The position numbers and the translations under genes are program-made. DNA of 30,443 nucleotides from Clostridiales bacterium (GTDB taxonomy: Bacteria > Bacillota > Clostridia > Oscillospirales > Oscillospiraceae): the NCBI GenBank assembly GCA_012728025.1, contig JAAYFX010000157.1:1-30443 (forward strand), written 5' to 3'. Of this stretch, positions 1 through 7,995 are shown in pieces (position 1 is the stretch's first letter; every line of letters begins with the position of its first letter). The notes beneath the pieces were generated by a model. The model made no database searches and was not told where the DNA came from. It was given only the letters and a program-made list of their open reading frames with translations.

Positions 1-556
1 AGAAGCTTTCCTTTTCAAAACCAAGAGCGGCTTCAAAAATTTGTTCCTTAGAAAAAATTTGACCTCTATTAAGGGCTAAATACTCACTTATTTCATATTC
101 ACTTTTAGTTAGAGCTACCTTGTTATCTGTTACGAAACATTCTTTACCGGATAGCTGGAGTCTAACATCACCTATATTTATGTAATTAAGCTTTTCTCTC
201 TTTTCCCTTCTAATATGGGCATCTACCCTTGCACGAAGCTCCTGAACTCCAAAGGGTTTAGTTAAGTAATCATCTGCACCCAGCCCTAGGCCCCTAATTA
301 TATCTGCCTCATCTGTTTTTGCTGTAAGAAACAAAATGGGAGAATCCACTTGTGTCCTTATCTTTGAACATAATTGAAACCCATCAATTTCAGGCATCAT
401 TATATCTAGAATTATTAAATGATAGAAACTTAAATCTTCAGACAGAACCTTTTCGGGTTTATCTATTTTCTTAACAAAATGATTGCTTTTACTTAGTATG
501 TTTTCAATCAAATCCAAAATAGCCTTATCATCATCTACCGCTAAAATATTGGACAT
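1..556 (-). CDS. OmpR-family response regulator, 3' end cut by window edge
   Basis: This frame reads from an ATG at 556 to the window edge without a stop, about 185 codons. It encodes a receiver domain (acidic cluster VDDD at residues 7-10, phospho-acceptor Asp51 in LILDIMMPE-like context, Thr and Lys in FLTAK and YLTKPF) followed by the start of a winged-helix DNA-binding domain. It lies 11 bases downstream of the second permease gene and in the same direction, so it is the regulator of the antimicrobial-peptide ABC transporter operon. This matches the arrangement of NisRK/SpaRK and clostridial Cpr systems. The partner histidine kinase would be expected beyond position 1. It most likely activates the promoter near 2800. 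The roughly 35 C-terminal residues are not visible. Confidence 0.9.
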   Translation of the reverse strand, partial: MSNILAVDDDKAILDLIENILSKSNHFVKKIDKPEKVLSEDLSFYHLIILDIMMPEIDGFQLCSKIRTQVDSPILFLTAKTDEADIIRGLGLGADDYLTKPFGVQELRARVDAHIRREKREKLNYINIGDVRLQLSGKECFVTDNKVALTKSEYEISEYLALNRGQIFSKEQIFEAALGFEKESF

Positions 557-567
557 TTGCTAACCCC

Positions 568-1323
568 CTACTCCTCTGACCTGTTTCCTTCCCAGTTTTT
601 AAACCATGCCAGCATAATTATAAATGAAAAAAAGGTTAAAAACGTAGATATAACAACTCCTAGTTTTAAATCTTGGTCTATTGATACGCTTTCAATATTC
701 TGATATTTCATAAGTAGTAATCCAATAAATCTAATACTCCATGAGCTTGGAGCAAAGGGCCACCTACCATCTCCCATTCCTGTTAAAAATAAGGCTGCTA
801 CAAGAGATTCTGCAATACCCACCCCAATGGAGACTGCCTTAGAAAATCTAAAACTTAAAAAGAAATGCAGTATATATAAAAATAAATTACTTCCCATTAA
901 AATTGCCATAATAGCTATATTTATATAAATAGGATAGATATTACTAGCTATAAAAGAATAAGCTATATAAAATCCAGCAACCGCCAATATAGTGCCTAAG
1001 CTTCCAAATAATAAACATAAGGTAAATTTACTAATTATACTTAAATACTTTGTCTCTGAAGCAATTAAAATGTTTTGAAAGCCTCCTGCTGCAAATTCTT
1101 GCTCTGCTACTATTGAAGTAATTATTCCTATTAGCACGGGAAAGACTATGCATAAAACTTGTAAATAAGCTGATACCTTGCCAAAATTAGTCCAAGGTGT
1201 GTAAGAATAATAGCTTAAAAATATGATTAATCCCAAAATAGGGATATAAAGGTGCATCCATAGAATTTGGGTAGATTTAAATTTTATTATATCAGCTTTT
1301 ATAAGTTTTTTAAATTCTATCAT
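568..1323 (-). CDS. Lantibiotic-immunity ABC transporter permease, MutG/NisG-like
   Basis: The 251-residue protein is almost all hydrophobic, with about six predicted membrane segments (first near residues 24-42, last near 228-246) and a short charged N-terminus that begins MIEFKKLIKADIIKFK. This is the pattern of ABC-2 type permeases of the bacitracin/lantibiotic resistance class. It begins immediately after the stop of the preceding permease gene with no intervening base, and a regulator follows after 11 bases, so all four genes form one operon. The second of two permeases in such operons is normally the MutG/NisG type. It would work with the other permease and the ATPase to expel cationic peptides from the membrane. 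The family call rests on topology and context; the substrate is inferred. Confidence 0.82.
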   Translation of the reverse strand: MIEFKKLIKADIIKFKSTQILWMHLYIPILGLIIFLSYYSYTPWTNFGKVSAYLQVLCIVFPVLIGIITSIVAEQEFAAGGFQNILIASETKYLSIISKFTLCLLFGSLGTILAVAGFYIAYSFIASNIYPIYINIAIMAILMGSNLFLYILHFFLSFRFSKAVSIGVGIAESLVAALFLTGMGDGRWPFAPSSWSIRFIGLLLMKYQNIESVSIDQDLKLGVVISTFLTFFSFIIMLAWFKNWEGNRSEE

Positions 1324-2049
1324 TTAATTCACCTCTTTTTTTCCGAACCACATTGTAGTAAGAATAGTCAATATCAGAAAGATAATAATACTGATTAAAG
1401 TACTGCTTAATACCTCTGTTCCATTTGGCATAGGCTTGCCTTCCGGAGCCGGAAGACCATTTGGTAGGATACCAAGGATTGGAACCATTAGGGTAGATGA
1501 TGTCCCATAGGGTAAGATTTTTAAAATTAAATTTACTCCAGAACCATAACTTACAACCCCCAAAATTGTCATTCCAAGATTAAAAAGAACAGCAAGGAAA
1601 ATGTTGAACTTAGCAGTTAAAAACATAATTATAGGTATGTTAAATAAAAATGTAAAAATCAATACAATGGTTCCTAATATATTTGCTCTTAATGGAACAG
1701 TAGAGCCATATATTAAAGCAAATACCTCTACTCCTACCATAAATATTAGGTTGGTGAATACTAGCAAAACACTAATATATAGTATTTTTCCCATCCATAT
1801 CTCCCCTTTACTTTGAGGATACAAAAGCACTCCCTTATACGAAAGGTTTTTCTCCCTTGCAATTGTTTGAGCAGCTATAAGAGCTAACAACGCCGGAAGA
1901 AACATGGCATACCACCAGTTATATGCACCATTTTGACCTCCTCCGAATAAGGCAGATAATATAATTGAAAAAAGTGGTGTAATTAAAATAAGTTTATTTG
2001 TTGATGTTCTTTTGCTTTTTTGAAATTCCGATTTTATTATATCAAACAT
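1324..2049 (-). CDS. Lantibiotic-immunity ABC transporter permease, MutE/EpiE-like
   Basis: The 241-residue protein has about six hydrophobic segments and an N-terminus (MFDIIKSEFQKSKRT) like that of ABC-2 permeases of the MutE/EpiE/NisE group. It lies 5 bases downstream of the ATPase gene and abuts the next permease gene, so its translation is probably coupled to both. In the F-E-G order of lantibiotic self-protection loci, the permease directly after the ATPase is the E subunit. Base composition is markedly more AT-rich than the DNA beyond 4.2 kb, as with its neighbours, which suggests acquisition. No lantibiotic precursor or modification gene is visible, so this is a resistance module rather than producer immunity, at least within the window. 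Confidence 0.82.
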   Translation of the reverse strand: MFDIIKSEFQKSKRTSTNKLILITPLFSIILSALFGGGQNGAYNWWYAMFLPALLALIAAQTIAREKNLSYKGVLLYPQSKGEIWMGKILYISVLLVFTNLIFMVGVEVFALIYGSTVPLRANILGTIVLIFTFLFNIPIIMFLTAKFNIFLAVLFNLGMTILGVVSYGSGVNLILKILPYGTSSTLMVPILGILPNGLPAPEGKPMPNGTEVLSSTLISIIIFLILTILTTMWFGKKEVN

Positions 2050-2054
2050 TAATC

Positions 2055-2753
2055 TTAGCTCCTATCTCTTTTGACAATCTCTTTAAATAAATTTTCAAGA
2101 CTATCTTCCTCACTTATCTCTCCGTTATAGCAAATAACACCATTAGATATGATTCCTACTTCGTCTGACACTTGAGCTACTTCCGATAATATGTGGCTAG
2201 ATAGAATCACCGTAATTCCCATGGCAGGAAATGAACGAATTAACTCTCTTAGTTCTTCTATTCCTATTGGGTCAAGTCCATTGGTAGGCTCATCCAGAAT
2301 AAGCAGTTTTGGATTATTTATAATAGCCATTCCAAGCCCTAATCTTTGTTTCATGCCCATGGAAAAACTCCTTACTTTCTTTTTTTCGGCTTGCCTAAGA
2401 CCTATAATGTCAAGCACTTCTTCTACCCTCTTCTTTGGCAGGCCATAAAGAGTAGAGGCAAGCTTCAAGTTTTCTCTTGCAGTTAAATTTGGATAGATTG
2501 CTGGCTCTTCAATTAATGCTCCCATATCTTTTAAATCTTTTCTTGTCCATAGGTGGTCTTCAAATAATATTTCTCCGTAGCTTGGTTTCATTATTCCTGT
2601 AATCATTTTTAATATGGTTGACTTTCCGGCACCATTTGGCCCAAGTAGTCCATATACAGAATTCTTTTTAATTGATATAGAAACATTATTAACAGCTACT
2701 TGATTTCTAAATTTTTTAGTTAATCCCTTTACTTCTAAAATATAATCTGACAT
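2055..2753 (-). CDS. Lantibiotic/bacitracin-resistance ABC transporter ATP-binding protein
   Basis: The 232-residue ATPase has a complete nucleotide-binding domain: Walker A GPNGAGKST near residues 38-46, the degenerate signature FSMGMKQR near 130-137, Walker B LLILDEPTNGLDP near 150-162 and the switch histidine in SSHILSE. The SMGMKQR signature is typical of the BcrA/NisF/MutF subgroup of drug and lantibiotic exporters. It is the first gene of the operon, preceded by a strong GGGAGGT ribosome site 8 bases before its ATG. It would power the two permeases encoded downstream. It could serve bacitracin, lantibiotics or host defence peptides; sequence alone does not separate these. Confidence 0.92.
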   Translation of the reverse strand: MSDYILEVKGLTKKFRNQVAVNNVSISIKKNSVYGLLGPNGAGKSTILKMITGIMKPSYGEILFEDHLWTRKDLKDMGALIEEPAIYPNLTARENLKLASTLYGLPKKRVEEVLDIIGLRQAEKKKVRSFSMGMKQRLGLGMAIINNPKLLILDEPTNGLDPIGIEELRELIRSFPAMGITVILSSHILSEVAQVSDEVGIISNGVICYNGEISEEDSLENLFKEIVKRDRS

Positions 2754-2794
2754 CTTAATTACCTCCCAAACAAATCTTATGTTTTTATAATTAA

Positions 2795-2862
2795 AGTATA
2801 AAAGGTAATTATAAGGAATTTATAAGGATTTATAAAAACAATTTATACAATTTAATCCTTAT
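2795..2862 (-). promoter_or_regulatory. Likely regulator-controlled promoter of the ABC operon
   Basis: Read on the minus strand there is a TATACT -10 element (2795-2800) with no recognisable -35 hexamer. In its place are two copies of TCCTTATAA, at 2809-2817 and 2820-2828, spaced exactly 11 bases apart. OmpR-family regulators typically bind such one-turn direct repeats overlapping the -35 position. A third, inverted copy of the 9-mer (AATCCTTAT on the plus strand) lies at 2854-2862. The natural candidate binder is the regulator encoded at 1-556. Confidence 0.55.
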
Positions 2863-3253
2863 GAAGGTACTCTAAGGCACCCCTTGATATGGCATATCTC
2901 CCCAGCGATAACACTCCGCATTTTGCTAGATATATTATCTTGGGGCTGGACATCCCACAAGCCGGCCTCATAGAGCCCCTGCAAACTACACAGCTAAAAA
3001 TATAAAGCTATGGGTAAGAGAGGATTATATCAACCGTTCCCCGACTTTTTTGTTCGTTTTAAGACAAAAATAATGGCCCCCACAGTTTATATGTGAGGGC
3101 TTATTTTCATTTATCGCTTTAGTGCATGACATTAGCAACTTTGTTAGCATTATTGTTCCCAAAACATCAATAGACTTTATAATATACTGGAAGTCATCTT
3201 GAGCCTATGGAAATCAAATAATCGCTGTAACCGTTGATGTTGCACGTAAAATA
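2863..3253. other. Gene-free stretch with one hairpin
   Basis: No convincing gene is present. A 38-codon open frame (2889-3005, plus) has no ribosome site and resembles nothing I recognise. A 9-bp hairpin with one mismatch (3076-3084 with 3092-3100) is flanked by T-rich DNA on both strands and could end transcription in either direction. The stretch looks like eroded mobile-element DNA between the resistance operon and the tRNA-Pro gene. Confidence 0.4.
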
Positions 3254-3290
3254 AGAAAAACCTTGCAATCTCAATGACTGCAAGGTTTCC
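3254..3290 (-). terminator. Intrinsic terminator of tRNA-Pro
   Basis: On the minus strand a 10-bp stem (3079-based arms fall at 3279-3288 and 3258-3267) is followed by a T-rich run. It lies 10 bases after the tRNA-Pro CCA end. The whole unit is nearly identical to the terminator after tRNA-Gly at 4038-4075. Confidence 0.8.
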
Positions 3291-3297
3291 CTTTATT

Positions 3298-3374
3298 TGG
3301 TCGGAGTGCGGGGACTTGAACCCCGGGCCTCTTGGTCCCGAACCAAGCGCGATACCAAACTTCGCTACACCCCG
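3298..3374 (-). tRNA. tRNA-Pro (anticodon CGG)
   Basis: The minus strand folds as a full cloverleaf. The acceptor stem CGGGGTG pairs with CACTCCG with one G-T pair, and the anticodon stem CTTGG/CCAAG encloses the loop TTCGGGA. The T arm is CGGGG/CCCCG with a TTCAAGT loop. The discriminator A is followed by an encoded CCA (3300-3298). The anticodon CGG reads the proline codon CCG. Confidence 0.95.
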
Positions 3375-3457
3375 ATATAGATTTTTTGGGTCAAAAGCCT
3401 AGTGTTATCAATGCCTTGCAAGTTCATTGTCCTTTGTCGGCTTAACGTAGACCATTT

Positions 3458-3479
3458 CTATGACTAACGCTATGACTAA
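3458..3479. repeat. Tandem CTATGACTAA direct repeats
   Basis: CTATGACTAA occurs at 3458-3467 and again at 3470-3479, a 12-base period. The pair sits immediately beyond the 3' end of the integrase remnant. Tyrosine integrases often use short direct repeats as arm-binding sites near their gene, so these may be a leftover of the element's attachment region. That role is inferred. Confidence 0.4.
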
Positions 3480-3481
3480 TA

Positions 3482-3775
3482 CTAAATCTTATTTGCTACA
3501 CTTAACGTCTCATCAATTTTAATGTGCGTAAAGTTTGCAAAAGTTGCTGTATAGTCTTCATGCCCGAATATAACAATGATAACCGCAGGGGGAATGCCGG
3601 CATTAGCAAGTGCTGTTGCGACTGCCTGCCAGCAACAGTGCGGCGGCAATCTTATGCCTGCCCGCCTTAATGTCGCACAGTAGGTATTATAGAACACTTT
3701 CTCGTGCATTTCAAGTATTTTCTTTTTGCCCTGCTGATAAAACTTTTCAACGATAGAAAACATCTTATCGCACAT
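3482..3775 (-). pseudogene. Tyrosine recombinase (integrase) C-terminal remnant
   Basis: The 97-residue frame matches only the C-terminal third of phage-type tyrosine integrases: a helix region, then PHCCWQAVATALANAG, then GHEDYTATFANFTHI and a short tail. In active enzymes the first motif reads HxxRH and the last carries the nucleophilic Tyr in a YTHI context. Here the Arg is Trp, the following His is Gln, and the Tyr is Phe. The N-terminal two-thirds are missing; the frame stays open upstream only to about 3823. The protein cannot be a working recombinase. It lies between two tRNA genes, on the 3' side of tRNA-Gly, which fits an old element that used that tRNA as its target. The Arg and Tyr changes each need only one base substitution. 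Confidence 0.72.
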
Positions 3776-3803
3776 TGGTATTTGACGGTCAATACCTGCT
3801 TCT

Positions 3804-3908
3804 GCTAAAGAAGCGATTGATACTTATATTCAGTTTTATAATACCGAAAGGCTGCAGGAACGCTTAGGCTGTCGCTCACCGCTGGAGTGCCATCTCCTCC
3901 ATTCTTAA
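3804..3908 (+). pseudogene. IS3-family transposase (OrfB) C-terminal remnant
   Basis: The plus strand encodes 34 residues ending at a TAA at 3906. They include IDTYIQFYNTERLQERLG followed by CRSPLEC. This closely follows the conserved end of IS3-family OrfB transposases: a Y-I-x-x-Y-N-x-x-R-x-Q-x-x-L-G block and then S-P-x-E-Y. The catalytic core is absent and no clear inverted repeats are visible, so this is a fragment. It overlaps the upstream edge of the integrase remnant on the other strand, which suggests that an insertion cut that gene. Confidence 0.6.
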
Positions 3909-4037
3909 GCGAAGAAAGCACCAAAGCTTTTTGGGTGTATACCTTTAACCCTTTTTCCTTATTATATGCAAATGAATAAATCTATGTTTTTGCAGTCAGC
4001 TGATGGGCCAGCATCTTCTATTTCATGGCAAGTAAGA

Positions 4038-4075
4038 GAGAAAACCTTGCAATCTCAATGACTACAAGGTTCCTT
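4038..4075 (-). terminator. Intrinsic terminator of tRNA-Gly
   Basis: On the minus strand a 9-bp stem (arms 4063-4071 and 4043-4051) is followed by TTTT. Compared with the copy after tRNA-Pro, a stem C has become T, leaving a G-U pair in the RNA, so the fold is kept. It lies 9 bases after the tRNA CCA end. Confidence 0.75.
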
Positions 4076-4080
4076 GTTTC

Positions 4081-4154
4081 TGGAGCGGGTGAAGGGAATC
4101 GAACCCTCGTATTCAGCTTGGGAAGCTGATGTTCTGCCATTAAACTACACCCGC
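4081..4154 (-). tRNA. tRNA-Gly (anticodon CCC)
   Basis: The minus strand forms a cloverleaf. The acceptor stem GCGGGTG pairs with CACCCGC, and the anticodon stem TCAGC/GCTGA encloses TTCCCAA. The T arm carries TTCGATT. The discriminator T, usual for bacterial glycine tRNAs, is followed by encoded CCA. The anticodon CCC reads GGG. Confidence 0.95.
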
Positions 4155-4174
4155 AATTAAACTGGTACCTAAGT

Positions 4175-4203
4175 ATTTTACCACCTTAAACTTAAGATTG
4201 CAA
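4175..4203 (-). promoter_or_regulatory. Housekeeping promoter of tRNA-Gly
   Basis: On the minus strand, TTGCAA (4203-4198) and TAAAAT (4180-4175) are separated by exactly 17 bases. The tRNA begins 20 bases after the -10 element. This is a good sigma-A type promoter. Confidence 0.7.
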
Positions 4204-4414
4204 GCATCAAGTTTGTGCAGCGTAGTAAAATTACAACTTATTCGTAGGTTTTAATCCGCCTGAGACCATGCAAACAATCCCCTATGTGAAAATTATGCTC
4301 CCTTTAACAAAATTTTGCACTATTCGCCGTGAAATGGTATTATATTTATCTAAGAAACTAAAGGGCGGCGCCGATATTGCGCAAAGCCTTTCCCATTTAA
4401 AGAGGTGGTTACAG

Positions 4415-6472
4415 GTGGCACAGCTTTCGGATGATATAAGATACCTTAAAGGCATAGGTGAGCAGCGGGCAAAGGCTCTTTCAAAGCTTGGCATAAACAC
4501 TTTGGGCGAGCTTATCACATATTTTCCCCGAAGCTATGAGGACAGGTCAAAAATCCTTCCCATAGCCGCTGTTCCCCATAATGAAACTGCCTGTGTTTCG
4601 GCGATTGTGGTGACAGAGCCTTCCTTAAGCCGTGTGAGGCGGGGGATGGAGCTTTTAAAACTGCGGGTCTGCGACGAAACCGGAAGTATAGACATTACAT
4701 ATTTTAACCAGAGCTTTATAAAAAACCAGCTTAAAGAGGGCCAAAGCTATATCTTCTGCGGGAAAATAAGCTGTGAGGGCAGCCGCCGAAGTATGACAAA
4801 CCCCTTGTTTGAGCCGGAGGATGCACCCCGCCTGCTCACAGGGCGCATTGTTCCGGTTTACAGGTTAACAGCGGGCATAAGTCAAAAGCTTCTCATCTCC
4901 CTTATTCGTCAGGGTCTTGAGCTGTGTCGGGATATACTGCCTGACCCCCTGCCGGAATCTGTCTCCGAAAAGTTTCAGCTCTGCAAGCCTGCCTACGCCT
5001 TTGAAAACATTCATTTTCCGGCGGATGCCGCCGCCTTGGAGCTATCCCGCCGTCGGCTTATTTTTGAGGAGCTTTTTATTTTGACCTGTGCCCTTACGAG
5101 GATAAAGGATGCCAAGGTGAGAAAAAGCGGCATCATAGTTTCCTCCCCACGACTGGATGATTTTTTATCTGCCCTGCCCTTTATCGCCACCGACGCCCAA
5201 AGACGAGCCATTGAGGACACTTTCAAGGATATGCAAAGCGGAAGGCTTATGAACAGGCTAATAAGCGGCGATGTGGGCAGCGGAAAAACCCTTGTTGCCG
5301 CCGCCTGCGTTTGGGCTGTTCACGAAGGTGGGCTTCAAGCCGCCTTCATGGCACCTACGGAAATTTTGGTAAACCAGCACTGCACTACCTTTAACAAACT
5401 TTTATCCCCCCTTGGGGTGAAGGTCGCCAAAATCACAGGCTCTATGACGGCAAAGCAAAGGCGGGAGATTACGTCAAAGCTTAAGGAGGGGGAAATCACC
5501 CTCCTTGTGGGTACCCACGCAATTTTAAGCGAGGATGTGGAGTTTTTGCGGCTGGCTCTCGTTATTACGGACGAACAGCACCGCTTTGGTGTAAATCAAA
5601 GAGCGGCCCTTGTGTCAAAAGGTTCCGAGGTTCACACTCTTGTTATGTCCGCAACTCCCATCCCCCGCACCCTTGCCCTTATGGTCTATGGTGACCTTGA
5701 TGTTTCGGTTATAGACGAGATGCCCTCGGGCAGGCAAAAGGTAGATACCTTTGTTGTGGGCGAGGATATGCGTGAGAGGATATATATCTTTATTCGCAAG
5801 CTTGTATCACAAGGCAGGCAGGTTTTTATTGTCTGCCCAGCCGTTGAGGAAAATGAGGAGCGGCCTCGAGAGATTAAATCCGCCGTTGAGTATTCAAAAA
5901 AGCTATCTCAAGAGATTTTCCCAGACCTTCGTGTGGGCTGTATCCACGGGAAAATGAAGGCGTCAGAGAAAGATTCCGTTATGGATGCCTTCGTTGACGG
6001 GGGGCTGCATATTATTGTTGCCACAACGGTGGTAGAAGTCGGCGTTGATGTACCGAATGCCGCTTTAATGGTGGTTGAAAACGCTGAGTATTTCGGCTTG
6101 GGCCAGCTCCACCAGCTTCGTGGCAGAGTGGGCAGGGGCGAGCATAAAAGCTATTGTGTGTTGTTTTCTGATTTTGAAGGCGAGCAGGCAAAGGCCCGCC
6201 TTAAGGTTCTGGAAAAGGAAAGCGATGGCTTTAAAATTGCCGAGGAAGACCTAAAACAGCGTGGACCCGGAGACTTCTTTGGCGGAAGGCAGCACGGCCT
6301 GCCCCAGATGAAAATCGCCGACCTTTGCACAGACCTGCGCATTTTACAGGCGGCACAGGAGGCAGGACGGGAAACCTTAAGGCTTGACCCCTGCCTTAAA
6401 AGGTCGGAAAACAGAGCCTTAAAACAAAAGACTGACGAGCTTTTTTTGGCCTCGGCCAACACCTTTAATTAA
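4415..6472 (+). CDS. recG: ATP-dependent DNA helicase RecG
   Basis: RecG is a double-strand DNA translocase that remodels stalled replication forks and branched recombination intermediates. I start it at the GTG at 4415, six bases after AGAGGTGG. This gives 685 residues, the usual RecG length, and an N-terminus beginning MAQLSDDIRYLKGIG. A frame open further upstream (to 4268) lacks a ribosome site. An N-terminal wedge/OB-fold domain is followed by the helicase core. The core shows Walker A GDVGSGKT near 285-292, DEQH at 386-389, MSATPIPRT from 411, the motif V region TTVVEVGVDVP, and QLHQLRGRVGRG at 564-575. All key residues are present. It is transcribed towards the flippase gene, with a hairpin between them. 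Confidence 0.97.
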   Translation: MAQLSDDIRYLKGIGEQRAKALSKLGINTLGELITYFPRSYEDRSKILPIAAVPHNETACVSAIVVTEPSLSRVRRGMELLKLRVCDETGSIDITYFNQSFIKNQLKEGQSYIFCGKISCEGSRRSMTNPLFEPEDAPRLLTGRIVPVYRLTAGISQKLLISLIRQGLELCRDILPDPLPESVSEKFQLCKPAYAFENIHFPADAAALELSRRRLIFEELFILTCALTRIKDAKVRKSGIIVSSPRLDDFLSALPFIATDAQRRAIEDTFKDMQSGRLMNRLISGDVGSGKTLVAAACVWAVHEGGLQAAFMAPTEILVNQHCTTFNKLLSPLGVKVAKITGSMTAKQRREITSKLKEGEITLLVGTHAILSEDVEFLRLALVITDEQHRFGVNQRAALVSKGSEVHTLVMSATPIPRTLALMVYGDLDVSVIDEMPSGRQKVDTFVVGEDMRERIYIFIRKLVSQGRQVFIVCPAVEENEERPREIKSAVEYSKKLSQEIFPDLRVGCIHGKMKASEKDSVMDAFVDGGLHIIVATTVVEVGVDVPNAALMVVENAEYFGLGQLHQLRGRVGRGEHKSYCVLFSDFEGEQAKARLKVLEKESDGFKIAEEDLKQRGPGDFFGGRQHGLPQMKIADLCTDLRILQAAQEAGRETLRLDPCLKRSENRALKQKTDELFLASANTFN

Positions 6473-6518
6473 AAAAGAAGCCCTAAGGGCGGGCCTTTCC
6501 ATAAAATAAGCAAACAAG

Positions 6519-6573
6519 CTCCCGAAGCCGCATATGCTTTTGTATATGAGACTTCGGGAGGTGTTGTTTTTTT
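6519..6573 (+). promoter_or_regulatory. Hairpin enclosing the ribosome site of the flippase gene
   Basis: A 9-bp perfect stem, CTCCCGAAG (6519-6527) with CTTCGGGAG (6552-6560), has an inner CATAT/ATATG pairing and is followed by seven T from 6567. It could act as the recG terminator. The 3' arm also contains most of GGGAGG (6556-6561), the only good ribosome site for the next gene, whose TTG start is at 6572. The fold would therefore hide that ribosome site. Confidence 0.7.
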
Positions 6574-7912
6574 GAGAAAAAAGAAACTTATGCGGGACAC
6601 TGCCCTTCTGACAGGCTCCACCCTTGTTATGCGGCTTATCGCCCTTTTGTTTCAGATGTGGCTTGTCTCCCGCATAGGAGCTGCCGGTGTCGGCTTGTAC
6701 GGACTTGTAAGCTCTGTGGGTTTTCTTGCCGCCACCTTCGCCATTTCCGGCATACGTTTTGCCTCAACAAGACTTATTTCTGAGGAGATTGGTCTTGGCA
6801 GAGAAGGCGGAGTCGGAAGGGCAATGTGGCTTTGCATAGCATACAGTCTGTTTTTTGGTGCTTCCGCTTGGCTTATACTTTTCCTGTGCGCCGAGCCCAT
6901 AGGCTTTTTGTGGATAGGGGATGCCAGAACTGTTCTGTCTCTTAAAATACTGGCCGCAAGCCTTCCCTTTATATCTGTTTCCTCGGTGCTGTACGGGTAT
7001 TTTGCCGCCAGCGGAAGAATCTTTAAGGCAGCCATAGCACAGGTTGCAGAACAGCTTGTGAGGATTGCCCTTGTGGTTTCATTTTTATCTGCCGCTGCGG
7101 GAAACGACCTTGAGAAAAGCTGTGCCTCCGTTGCCGCAGGAGGAGCCTTGGCAGAGGTTTTTTCCTTTCTTCTTATGATTTCAATCTTTCTCTTTGACCG
7201 CCGCCGCTATGGCAAAGAAAAGGAGGATTCCCCTCGCCTGCCCTCTAGGATGCTCAATATCGCCGTACCGCTGGCACTTTCCGCTTATGCCCGCAGCTCA
7301 TTATCAACAATTGAGCAGCTTCTTGTTCCAAGAGGTCTTAAAAAGGCAGGCTTTTCCGCAGACAGTGCCTTGGCAGGCTATGGAACCATTCAGGGCATGG
7401 TTTTCCCCATTATTTTTTTCCCCTCCTGTGTTTTAACCTCTCTTGCTGAGCTAATTGTGCCGGAGCTTACCGCCGCTCAAGTTTCCGGAAGGCAGGGGGA
7501 TATAAAAAGAGCGGTTGAAAAGCTTCTCACAAAAAGCCTTGCTTTCTCTCTGTTTGTTGCAGCCCTGCTGTTTATCCTTTCGGAAACCTTGGGCAAAATG
7601 ATATACAAAAGTGGGGAAGCAGGCTATTACATACGGATTTTTTCCCTGCTTGTACCTGTTATTTACATGGATATGGTAACAGACGGCTGCCTTAGAGGTT
7701 TAGGTCAGCAGATTTGGTCCATGGGCTTTAACATAGTCGATTCCCTTCTGGGGGTTTTTCTGGTATATACTCTTTTGCCACGCTTTGCCCTTGAGGGATA
7801 TATCGCCATCTTGTTTTTCGAGGAGCTTTTCAATTTCAGCTTAAGTCTCTGGCGCTTAAAAAAGGTGGTGGGCTTTAAATTTTTTGCAAAATGTAAGACG
7901 GGGCCGCCATGA
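6572..7912 (+). CDS. MOP-superfamily membrane flippase, SpoVB-like
   Basis: The 446-residue protein has about 12 hydrophobic segments and the N-terminal pattern of the SpoVB/MurJ-type polysaccharide exporter group: a basic start, then a TGSTLVMRL segment and GAAGVGLYGL. Members move lipid-linked sugars across the membrane; SpoVB acts in spore cortex formation in Bacillus. B. subtilis SpoVB has 518 residues, so this is a shorter relative and the exact substrate is unknown. I use the TTG at 6572 because GGGAGG lies 10 bases upstream; an ATG at 6590 has no ribosome site. The gene follows recG after 99 bases, with the hairpin at 6519-6560 possibly controlling transcription, translation or both. 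The call is firm for the superfamily and moderate for a sporulation role. Confidence 0.8.
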   Translation: MRKKKLMRDTALLTGSTLVMRLIALLFQMWLVSRIGAAGVGLYGLVSSVGFLAATFAISGIRFASTRLISEEIGLGREGGVGRAMWLCIAYSLFFGASAWLILFLCAEPIGFLWIGDARTVLSLKILAASLPFISVSSVLYGYFAASGRIFKAAIAQVAEQLVRIALVVSFLSAAAGNDLEKSCASVAAGGALAEVFSFLLMISIFLFDRRRYGKEKEDSPRLPSRMLNIAVPLALSAYARSSLSTIEQLLVPRGLKKAGFSADSALAGYGTIQGMVFPIIFFPSCVLTSLAELIVPELTAAQVSGRQGDIKRAVEKLLTKSLAFSLFVAALLFILSETLGKMIYKSGEAGYYIRIFSLLVPVIYMDMVTDGCLRGLGQQIWSMGFNIVDSLLGVFLVYTLLPRFALEGYIAILFFEELFNFSLSLWRLKKVVGFKFFAKCKTGPP

Positions 7913-7995
7913 GCAACCCTATCGTTTCTAACATGAGCAGCCTCGGTTGAATTTAAGATGTCTTTAACAAATGCCAATGCTTTTTAAAGCCTTGC

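Noticed and set aside
2889..3005. 38-codon open frame in the gene-free stretch
   Set aside because: It has no ribosome site, no promoter and no recognisable family, and it is of a length expected by chance.
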